From Diogma glabrata (lineage: Eukaryota; Arthropoda; Insecta; Diptera; Cylindrotomidae): DNA of 64,000 bases. Position numbers and translations under genes: made by a program. Within the stretch, counting starts at the first letter, position 1. Each line of letters begins with the position of its first letter. The notes under the pieces were generated by a model that saw only the letters and a list, made by a program, of their open reading frames with translations, did not search any database and was not told the origin of the DNA. Below, piece by piece: positions 25,301 to 37,300 of this stretch. Location of the stretch: the NCBI GenBank assembly GCA_963693315.1, contig OY856186.1:371778850-371842849 (forward strand), in the 5' to 3' direction.

Positions 25301-28300
25301 GCTGCTTAGTAAAGAGGTTAATTTTGAATGGACTGAGGCTTGTCAAGAAAGTTTTCAAAAATCTAAGAAATTGTTGTTAGAAAATAGACTGTTGGAATTG
25401 TATGATCCATTAAATCGATTATAATAGCGGCAGACGCTAGCCCCTATGGTGTTGGAGCTATTCTGTCGCATATTGTAAATGGTGTAGAAAAGCCAGTGTT
25501 ATTTGTTTCAAGTACCCTTTCTATGGCTGAAAAAAACTATTCCCAGTTACACAGGGAAGCATTGGCTATAATATTTGCAGTCAAACGATTCCACAAGTAT
25601 ATTTTTGGTCTTCCGTTTACAATTTATAGTGACCACCAAGCGTTACGCGAGTTTTTTAATCCAAACAAATCTACACCATTGGTTGCAGCAGCTAGACTGC
25701 AGAGATGGGCGGTTATTTTATCTATGTACGATTACAAGATTGAATATAGGCCAGGGAAAAAAATGTGCAATGCTCTATCAAGACTACCAATAGAATCGGC
25801 AACAAATGTGGAATGCGACACAATTAAATATTTCAGATAAATTTCCGATAGGAATAGAGAAGTAGTAGAAGCTACGATTACAAAATTTTAGGTCAAATTT
25901 ATAAATACGTCTTAGAGGGATGGCCTGGTAATATTTCGTGTTTAAATGAAAATGAAATTGTATATTACAAAAAAAATTGGAGTTAACTTGTGAAAACAAC
26001 TGTCTATATTATATGTCGGGGGTCGTTATCCCGAAGTCTCTTCAGCAAGATGTGCTTAAACTGTTGCACGAAAACCATTTGGGTATTGTAAAAATGAAAA
26101 TGGTTGCCAGATCATACGTTTGGTGGTATGGTACAGACAAGGGCATAGAACTTTTTATCTCTTGATGTGTTGTATGCCAAAAAAACACAAAATAGAAATG
26201 GAATTGTGAATGTGCTTGGCCTGAGGCAACCTTTCCCTTCGAGAGGATTCATATAGATTTTATTTTAGAAATTGTACGTTTTTAATTGTAGTCGATGCCT
26301 TCAGTAAATATGTAGATGTGATAGAGATGCAAAAAACAACCGCGAGTGTTTTAATCGAGAAGCTCAGCAAAATATTTACAATATTTGGCTTACCATCAAA
26401 AATTGTTTCAGATAATGGGCCTACATAATTCGATAGAGTTTCGAAATTTTGCTCTGAAGCACAAAATTGAGTTAATAAAGTCTCCTCCATACAATCCTCA
26501 ATCAAACGGACTGGCTGAACGTAATGTTCAATCAGTAAAAAACTCTTAAAAAATCGTTGTTGGATGAGTTAAAGGATTTGAGCATCCAACAACGAGTAGA
26601 TAAGTTTTTATTGCATCATAGAAACACTCCCTCCACAACTACCTCTTCAACACCATCACAATTAATATTCTCATTTAAACCAAGAATTTTGCTTGATTCA
26701 CTAAACAAAACAGTAAGGTTTAATTTAAATAATAATAGAACAATGGAAAATTATAATTCTTATGTAAAAAATAAACAAAATAGAAATAGAATAGATAAAG
26801 CAGAGGTCAGAAAAAAAGCATTGTACAAAAATTTTGCAAAAGGGGAGAAGGTCATGTATTTGAACCATTTAAACAACTATTTAAAATGGATTCCAGGGGT
26901 TATTGCAAAACAAGTTAGTCCTCTAACTTAATTCGAATAAATAATCAAGAAAGATATTGTCATCAAAATGTACTACGAAAATCAAATCTGCATGACAAAT
27001 CTCACCCAGATCGAAAAATGCTAGATTTAAGTCGAGATGAAGTAACTCAAGAAAAGGATAAAGATTATTTATATGAAAACGCAACCAAAAATAATTCTAA
27101 AAGAAAGCGTACATTATCAGATTCAGACAGTATGTTGCCTAGAAAATCTAAGAGGAATCGCAGAGGAATACCAGATAGATTACAATATGAATAGAATATA
27201 AGAAAAAAGATTAGTTGTTAGTTATAAGGATTTTTAATGTTATATAAAAAAAAACAAAAAAAAAAATAAAAACACACACACATTGTTATAAAAGAGGAGA
27301 AAGTTATTGTATATTAAAGTAAATTATTAATTTATTAATTACCCTGTAAGGCAATTAAACCAGAAATGTATGTCAGCTGTTTTGTATATAAAATAAGTAA
27401 AAATTTTATGATCTCGTCCAGTTATAAAACATAGATCAATCTAAATGTACTGAGTTTAATCGAATAAAAATTGTATCATTTATTTATTATATTAAATAAT
27501 TTTTGTTTAACTTATTTAAAGTGTAGTGTCTTTATATAAATTATAATCTCGGGTTAATACATAACACCCACAAATTTAAGTAATACAAATAAAAAATGGT
27601 TAGTAAGTGGAGGAAATACCTTGAACAATCTGATGTGACTTCAAGCCCTAAAAACCAATGGTAAGCCTTTAAATGTCTGTCTATCACGCAGGTCAAAACG
27701 CAGCTAATATTAGTCAACGGTTTTAAACCTACAACAACAAGAGGTGATCAATAAACAGTTCACATCAAAAACAAGATAAAGTGTATAAAACACCTTAAGA
27801 AGAATCCATAAATTGACAATCAATTATTCCACGGAGTTCACAGAAAATGGTGTTATGAAAGCATCAAAGTTCACGAAGATGTGAAAAGCAGCGTAGCATA
27901 CCGTCTGGAAATTTCGAACTTTTGGAAAGTCGGCCGAGGAGAGCATTTCCTAAAACCAGGAAAATTGGTAGATGATTCTAAATCATATAGACCAATAATA
28001 TCAACTATTGTCACCAATTCCTAAGCTAATGGAGTGCCAAAAACTACTAACTCTGCAGGCACATCCTAGTGGCTCATCAATTAGGTTTCAGAAAGTAACA
28101 CAGCACGACAACTATTTTCCATACATACATTAAAGCAGAACCAAATCATCACAGTTCTGATCTCACGAGCATTCGATCACGTCAGCCACAGTAAATTATT
28201 GCTTGATATACTTAACTCAAACTAACCCAAATTACAAAGATTTTCTTTCCAGTACAGTTTAATTTCTATATATCAAGTGGGTCCAACCACTAGCAAAAGT

Positions 28301-31300
28301 AAAAATGTCCGCTATCTAAAAGCGTGCTATAAGAATTGTGCGTGATCGAACTTTAACGTCAATTCTGGATTCTCGTCAGCATCGTCGCACTTTTGCCCAT
28401 CTCTTTTGCCGAAATCTGACCCACCAAGTTTCAAAAATATTATTTTCCTCGTCAATTGGTTTGTGCCAACAGCCCAACTGTTGGAATGACTCAGCCATAG
28501 TTTGGTTTAGAAAACTAGATTACACTCCCGCCATTCTATTATACGATCTAGGTCTTAGGAAATAGATTGAGTAGAGAGATGAGTAAAAGTTTGTAAGTGC
28601 AGAGCCTTAGGAGCACCAGCATTCGTTGTGAACATATTGGAGAAATTAACATGAAATTGGGGAACTGTAAGAAAACTATGAATCCATGAGACGGTAAGTT
28701 CATTTATGCCATAAGTTATAGGACCCGACGGCATCTCAGCCATCATACTCCAACATATTGGACCCAAAGGATTGAACTACCTCACTAAGTCACTACTACA
28801 CTCAATACATCTCTAAATACTCTGCAGATACCAAATATCTGGAAACGGCCAGAAGAAAAGGGTGAATCTTACAGTCCGATTTCCATCCTTTCATCGGTCG
28901 CAAAACTGATTGACGGCACTGAACTGACTGACACCACTTCAGCTCCCTCAGCTGACTGGATCTTGTAACTTGGCGCCACACCATCATTGTTTCCGGAGAG
29001 CACATAGTACAACCACCACACTTCACAGAGTGCAGGACCAGATTTGGTCTGAACAAAGAACTACCGTGTTCTAGAACAGTCTTTGTTGCACTTGATTTAT
29101 CAAAGGCTTTCGACACAGTATCGCACGCTACATTACTGAATGATATCCTAAACTAATTTGCCAGGTTTAATAAAGCGCTGGTTGTGCAACTACCTCAGAG
29201 GTCGCCAAATATACGTAGAGTTCCGTATCTATAATTCCAAGATGAAAGTACTAAGCTAAGAAGTTTTACAAGGTGGAATGGAGTGCTTCTCAAGATGGCC
29301 GGGTCTACGCCCCAGAAGCACTCGAAAGAAATTTCGACCAAGGACCATTACAACAATTTCGACGAAAAGTGCAATCTCCACCATTCCGATTTTGGTGAAG
29401 GAAGTAGCTATCACTGGCCTCCTTGCTTCAGATTCTTCTCATAATGGACGGCATTGAAACAAATCCAGGACCAACAGCAAAAATATGGCACTGTGCTGTA
29501 TGTAAACAAATTCTACAGACTAACACAACGTCCAGTGCAACTGCTGTAAAGACACCATGTCACCTTAAAATTTGCTCTGGCCTATATACACACAAACAAT
29601 GAATCATAAATTTTATAGCACCCTGCTGCCAATTATCTAGTCAACAGACCAACAAAGCACGCGGCAAAACACATTGAGTATGAACACATATCCGGATACT
29701 CCAAGTGTTATGAAAGTGATGCAACTTAACTGTAATTGGTCTAACAAACAAGTTAGACGATAGAATAAACTTTATGTGCAATAATGATATTCTAGTCACG
29801 GTTCTTCAAGAAACCAAATTAAATAATAAGTCAAAAATTAGTGATAAGATAATATTAGTGATTATAAAATTATAAGACTGGTTAGAGACAAGGACCAAGG
29901 TGGTGGCCTTGCCTTTATCATACATAAAAGCGTTATCTACCGTACAACTATCTTACCAGCAGTAAATTATATACATCTAGAACAATTAGGCATTATAATA
30001 AAGTCCGGTAAAACAGAGATAAATCTAGTCAATATATATATGTACTAAATATCGAACATCTATTTTATAACAACGACTGTCTTATACTCGGAGATGTTAA
30101 TGCACACCACGATCTATGGCACTCTCACCTGCACACCGATGCACGAGGTGAAAATATTGCTGATCAAATTGATGGTTCCAACTTTGGAGTCCTCAATGAA
30201 CCACAACCGATCAGAGTAACAAGCAACTCGTATTCATCCCCAGATGACTCCCTTGCCAGCATATCACTCATGCCGATAGCAGAATGGAGTACTGAACATG
30301 CACTGGGATCAGATCATGTGCCTATTATAATCACCCTAAGTCGTTCGATCAACCAAGTAAAATCAGAGAAGAAGACATAGACCAATTTTACCAAAGCTGA
30401 CTGGGTAAATTTTACCAACTTTACTGAAAAGGAATTCAGTAAACTATTTTTATCACTCGACGCCCTCTCTGGGGAGAAAAAATTCAGAGTAATTTTTAAC
30501 AAGACAAAGGCGTGCTACATCCCGGTCGGTAGAATACAATATGTTAAACCTAATTTCCCACTTGAGGCATCTGCCATGGCCGTACTCAGAGATGACATCC
30601 GTAAAACAGATCAAACAGATCCCAGAATCCAAAACCTAAACCAGCATATAAACAAATTAGCCATAGAGCACAAGAAGAACAAATGTAGAGAGCTGGTGAG
30701 TAATTCAAACTTCGGATCCAGTAAAAGCCTATGGAAAGTTATAAAGGGGTTAACCCATCCTCAAAAACCTGAAAGTAATTGCATGATCTCCTTCAATGAT
30801 ATTCCTATAGAAAATTCTAGGAAGTGCGCCTCCAAATTTAATTCACAGTTTACAGAAAAGCTAAGTAAATATAAGAAGGAGGCTAGATCAATTCTCAGAC
30901 ACTTCCGTAAACTCAAAGATGACAGAACTGAGAATATCAATTTTACAAATATGGAAGTTGAAACGGCAATTAGAACAATCAAACCCTCAAAAGCAATTGG
31001 ACCCGACGGCATATCGGCTGTCATGCTTAAACACATTGGACCCGAGAGAGTGAATTACCTCACAAAAATACCAAATACATCATTAAATACTCTCCAGATA
31101 CCGAATGTTTGGGAAACAGCCAAAATTAGCCCTATTCTCAAACCCCGAAAACCTGAAGAAGAAGGAAATTCACACAGGCCGATCTTCATCCTCTCATCTA
31201 TCGTAAAGCTGATTGAAGCGCTTCTGCTACCTAGTATATCAAGCTCATGCAATCTAGCTCCACATCAACATGGCTTCCGAAAAGCACACAGCACAACTAC

Positions 31301-34300
31301 CGCCCTGCACAAAATTCAAAATTAAATCAGCGATGGTCTGAATCAAAAACAGCCATGTGCAAGAACAATCTTAGTCGCTCTTGATCTATCAAGAGCGTTT
31401 GGCAGTGTCGCACGCAACACTACTAAACGACATTCTAAATACCAACTTTCCAGACGTAATAAGCGCTGGTTGGGTAACTATTTGAGAGGCCGTCAAACAT
31501 ATGTAGATTTCAGAAACTGTAAATATAAAATGAGAACACTAAGAAACAGTGTACCACAAGGAGGAGGTGTCTCCCCATCACTTTTCAACCTCTAACTAAG
31601 CAGTCTACCTACACCACCAGAAGGCATAGCCATTATATCATATGTAGACGATTGCACGGTCCTTGCCACAGGAAACAATCTTGAACAACTCACCAATGAA
31701 CTGAACGAATACCTTAACTCCCTGCATGAATGGTTTAGTAACAGAAAACTGATACTATCATCTGAAAAGTCAACTACCACACTTTTCACCACTTGGACGT
31801 AGGAGGTGAATTCAAAATTAAACATCCGCATTAACAACGTGCTCCTTCCTACAGTAAAAAATCCGACATTGCTTGGAGTAACATTTGACCCACTGCTCAA
31901 GTTCAATGCTCATGCACAACAGGCGAACTCCAGGATGAAAAGCAGAAACAATACACTAAAAGCGCTAGCTGAAAGTTCATTGGGCAAGGACAAAAACACA
32001 ATCATCACAAAATACAAAGCTATCGGTACCTATTCTAAACTACGCAGCACCCATATGGACACCTGAAGTTTCTGACACGCCCTGGAAGAAGATACAAACT
32101 ACACAAAACACAGCTCTGAGAACCGCTACTGGATGCCACATTATGGCTCATAGAGACCACCTACATGAAGAACGTAATATCTTACCGGTCCGTGAACACA
32201 ATGAAATGCTGCCCAAACAATACATATGGGCCTGCCGCGAAGAACAACATCCATGCAATGACATCCTATTAATGGCCTCATTAATTAACTGCTAAGCTCT
32301 TCCAAACAGAAGTTAGAGAGGATTCAGACACCATGGATATCGATGAGATTACTTATAGAAGTGGCATAAAAAGGCTTCACACAAAGGCTGTGGAAAATAC
32401 TATAACTATAAACAACTACAAATTTAATCGAGTCCTCAATGAAAGACCACCACAAGTCGCTGCAGAAGAAAACTGCCCCGCAGCACTAGATGCATTCTAG
32501 CGCAACTAAGATCAGGCTGGTCACGAATTCTCAACAACTCCATGAATAGAATTGATTCCCAAATTATTGACAAGTATTCCGCATGTGAGGGCACACCACA
32601 TGATGTTGCGCACCTATTTGCATATCCAAAGACTGCGACGGACCTGACGAAGAAAGATTCTGAAACTGGAAACGGAATCGAACGAGTATCACTTAATCAA
32701 GTCGCTATCACAACAACAAGGTGGAGTTATCTCACCTTCTTTATTCAATCTCTACCTAAACAGCTTGCCTGCCCCACCAGAAGGCATAACCATCAAAGGA
32801 AAAGTTCACTTCTACACTTTTCACCACATGGACGAAGGAGGGAAATTTAACACTAGGCATACGCTAAATTTAGCACTAGGCATAAACTATGCTGCACCCA
32901 TATGGACACCCCAAGTTGCTGACACTCACTGGAAGAAGTTACAAACAACACAAAACCCAGCTTTGCGAACCGTAACCGAATGCCATCTGATGACCCTACA
33001 TATTACCAGTCCGTGAACATAATGAAATGCTAACTAAATAATATCTATGGGCCTGTCACAAAGAGCAACATCCTTGTAATGACACCTTAGCAAATATTGA
33101 GCCACCTAGAGACATAAGGCAGACAGCAAGATGCTTTCTGCATGATGTGAGAGGGAACCATGAACCAAGTAACCGGTAACATCGACGAGGTTACATATAG
33201 AACAGGCTTAAAAAGACTTCACACTTAAGCTGTCAAAAACGTTATAGATGAAAAACGTGATCTACGCAGGTGAAATATAAGTAGTATGGCATATAAGTAG
33301 TATGGATAAAATAAAAAATACAACTTATTTTAAAATTTTTTTAAAGTGCATAGTTTGAGCATAGGCAAGCAACATGCATGAAAAATGAAAATTCTACCAA
33401 TCCGATGTAGCTTTGAAATTAAATTGCTCAAGAACGGCTATACCGACTTCATCAAACTTTTTTTTGTTTGATAAATAATTAGTTAATCGTTTGAAAAAAA
33501 ATTAATTAATTGTTTTTGTAATTAATTTTTAAATAAATTTTTGAAGATGGCGCTAGGGTCGAAGATCAATTGGAATTTAATTAATTTTTTTTCTGAAAAT
33601 ATTTCTATCCTTACTCTACAATATTTCAAATTTACAAAGAGGCGTTAATTCGTGTTCTTGAGATATTTAATTTTAAAGATTTTTGGTCCAACTAAAATTC
33701 GAATTTTTCATCATTTTTTCGAACTTCAGTGGTTAAAATTTTTGATGATAAAAATTGATCGAAAAAATAATGAACAATTAGAATTTTAGACGGACTAAAA
33801 AAAAAAGTTAAACTTTAATTGAATTTTTTGTTAATGGAAGTTGTTTGAAAAGATGATGCAAAATTAGAATTTTAGTCGTACTAAAAATCTTTAAAATTAA
33901 ATATCTCAAGAACAAAAATTAACGCATCTTTGTAAATTTGAAATATTATAGAGTAAGAATAGGACTATTTTTAGGAAAAAAATTAATTAAATTCCAATTG
34001 ATCTTCGACCCTAGCGCCATCTTTAAAAAAGTTTTTTTGATATTTTTATTTAAAAATTAATTAATTTTTTTTCAAACGACTAATCATCTATCAAATAAAA
34101 AAAAGTTTGATGAAATCGGTATAGCCGTTCTTGAGCAATTGAATTTCAAAGCAACATCGGATTGGCAGAATTTTCATTTTTTATGAAATGCATGTTGGGG
34201 TGCCCCCTATGCTCAAACTATACACTTTTAAAAAAATTGTAAAATAAGTAGTGTTTTATTTTGTCCATACTACCTATATGCCAAGTTTAAGGAAAATCAA

Positions 34301-37300
34301 AAATGGTCAAGATTTCACAACTCGGTCTAGAACACGTTTTTCTTCTATAAGGAGCTACGCCCCAAATCTAATTCTAAACAGAAAGCCACCAAAAGTCGCT
34401 GCCGAAGGGGTCCAACTACCCCGTATCACCAAATCAACCCTTGCTGGTTGAACATGCACCCTAAACCACTACATGAGGAGAGTTGATCCAGAAGCTGTTG
34501 ACAAGTGTCCCACATGTGAGGGCACGCCACACGAAGTAGACCACCTATTTAAATGTCCTGAAAACTCAACCAACCTGACGAAGGAAGATTTATGGTACCG
34601 CCCAAAGGCAGTAGCGGAGTTCCTGAATCTGGACATGGAGACGGAGGATTAGTTAGCACCACACCCGTCGCAACAACCAAGCAGAAACTGACTTTTAGGC
34701 CAGCCGCTCTACCGCTAGTGTTGATGCTCAAGTTTCCTTTGTAAATAGTGCCATCATTTCTTTGCATGAGAAATATGCCTCTTAAAAGACGTGCAATCCC
34801 TGGATTTCTTTCGAAGTCCGGTATACCAAAAATATACGTAACTTAGCCTTCAGGGCATACTGCCCGACGTAGTGCAGTTAAAAAACTGAAAATTAATCTG
34901 GCAGCCTGTAAGTTCGATTCTGCCCTCTCTTCTTAGGAGTTGTGGAGTAGACTCAAGATATTGGGAGCTTTCAATCCTAAAAATAATTCAGTTCATCTAA
35001 GCCGTAATAAACTCAACTTCCTGAATTACTAGTTCACCTCGGGCATCAGTATTTCTGTGGTTCGGTTTGATGAGTCTATTCTTGAGTCCACTATCCTGAA
35101 GTCAATTTCCTCCAAAGCTGTTGGCTTATGTGGCGTTCCCCTCAGACTTTTTTAATCTAATTATCCCCAAAATTCAGCTTAACCTACTTTATATTTGCAA
35201 AACTATCTTGATGACGTCCGCCTTCCTGTAGGACAGCAGCAGACTAATGCCCCATTCATTCTAAAAGAAAGTCCTCTAAAAGGAACTTTAGTCCAATCAG
35301 CATTATCACAACTTTGTCTTTAGTTGGTGAGAAACTGTTGAATAGGCAGATTGTTGCCAACCTTATGTACAACAATTTACTTTATGACAAACAATTCGGT
35401 TTCCATTCCACGCTAACTATAGTACAACTTCTACGCTTCTGGACATCACGGTCTCTATTAGATCCAATACTGATAGGAAAAGAACTTCTATTTTGCGTCT
35501 GCTTGATTTCAACAAAGATTGATTCGATTGATCACAGTTGATTGTTGTGCTTCTCTAACAGTGCCTGTAACCTTATCTTTTCCTACCTAGATGGCCGATC
35601 ACAGTCATTGTGGTTCGAGGACCTTTGTTCTAATGGGTGTACTATTTTGAATGGTTCTCTTCTCTTTGTTTATCAATGATCTATCTCAATATATTACCTT
35701 TTGTGTCACTTGTTTGGTGATGACGTTCACCTACTGCATTCTTTTCCTATTACGTGTCGTTCACAGTGCATTGCTGAAATCAACCTTGAACTACTTTGTA
35801 CCTCAGACTGGGTTGAACGGAATACTTCGATCATCAGAACCAGATGCTTGGTCTTTCCTAGTGACCTCACGCTCCTGAGGAAGATTCTTTTGTTTTTGTG
35901 TTACCAGACTATAGTAAATTTTATTCGATTGGTCCCAAAAGGTTTAATTGCTGTGTCCTCCTTTAAATCTGGCATGGTTATCTTATTTATTGCATAGTAT
36001 GGTGGTGCTGTGGCTTGCTTCTGGTGTCTGCTAGTCTCATATCTACCAATTGTACGTGCTATTAATTGTCAATGATGAGCATGTGGGTGGCCTTTCTTTT
36101 TATCTGTTTTTCCGTTGGAACCTGCTATGTTGGGGGAGTTGATAACGATCTGATCAGAACTGTGAAAACTTCAAGTTTTAATGTTTTCTAAATTAATAAT
36201 TTTACGTTTTGTAAGATAATTAGTTTTAGGTTGTAAGCGACTATAATCACATGTATCTATAACAACCTAATAGACTTTTAGTTTAGCCTAGTTGATTTAA
36301 AATGAATAAATAAATAAATGCGTTTTTGTCCAATTATTTACTGATATTTCTTGCTTTCTTATACGCACAAAGGGGTTTTTAAATTATGCTTGAGTTACAT
36401 TTAAAATGATTAATGCCTTTACATTCAGAATGAATCATAGGGCCATGTTTTAATTGGTCGAGGGTTTCTTTATATACCAAGAAGGACGAGGAAAGGAAAG
36501 GCAGTAAACCCAGTGACAATTGCTTTTTTAACCAAAAAACGAAATGAAAGAGTTGTATTTTACGTGGAAGTTATTACAATGGTCCTTTATTGAGTATTTC
36601 TAGTGTACAGCTCCAACCATCGTGATTTACTATCTGGTACTAGATAATAGTAATAAAATTATAGTGTCCACAAGATAAAGCAAATACGCCTTGCTGTCCC
36701 TGTCCATCTAATCTTAAACTACACATTTTCATTTTAAGATAAAATTTTTAAACTAATCATTTGGTAGTCTAACAATACAAATTTTATTAGTTATATAATT
36801 TCAAGGTTTTATGCTAAACAAGTCAATCAATCAACCAAAAAAAAAATTCAAATTTAGTTTACACAACATTTTAACCGTCTCAAGAATAAACGTTAATTCG
36901 AGGTAGGTTAGGTTGCACTGGCCATCCTGAGGACGAGGCATAGACACAAGCGGCATGTTCAAGAACTACCGTTTGGAAACCACCCAGAGCTTCTCAAGAG
37001 GCGACAAATATCCAAAATGTTCATCTCGAAGATAACTGTCAGATCAGGCATGGTGCGAGTACCCAGAAACCTAAGTCTGGTTTGAGCCGGACCAGGATAG
37101 GTGCAGAGAAGGTGGAGAGCCATTTCCTCCTCCTTTTCGTTATTACAACTGCAATTATAGTCATGGGTAAAGACATCCAGTCTGCTGGCATGTTTCCCGA
37201 TAAGACAGTGCCCAGTTATTATACCCACAATCATGCTGATATCAGGCCTAGAGTGGTTCAGCACAGCCCAGACCTGCCTGACGCCCTCTGACCAGGAGTA

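Larger units (their letters stand above)
24729..27547 (+). mobile_element. Ty3/gypsy element copy 2, internally deleted
   Basis: A 95-bp piece of LTR (24729-24823) runs directly into reverse transcriptase; gag, protease and the rest of the 5' LTR are missing. The 3' part is complete to a polypurine tract (AAAGAGGAGAAAG) and a 3' LTR (27302-27547). The two 95-bp LTR pieces differ at one base (CAAG versus CCAG), so the element inserted recently, whereas its pol carries several frameshifts and deletions. It is related to copy 1. Confidence 0.88.
29278..32560 (+). mobile_element. Nearly full-length LINE with 2A-like leader
   Basis: The order on the plus strand: a short leader from ATG 29278; a 2A-like motif ending NPGP (29420-29473); a PHD-like zinc finger; an APE endonuclease (29713-30340: VMQLNCN, ETKLNN, LILGDVNAHHDLW, LGSDHVPIIITL); a reverse transcriptase (30576-32060); and a C-terminal zinc segment (ACEGTPHDVAHLFAYPK near 32571). 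Many single frameshifts and stops interrupt it. Two more partial copies of the family are adjacent (28690-29277 and 32650-34780). Confidence 0.75.

Noticed and set aside
34895..34925. tRNA-like T-loop (GTTCGATTC)
   Set aside because: No matching acceptor, D or anticodon stems around it; it lies in LINE relic sequence.
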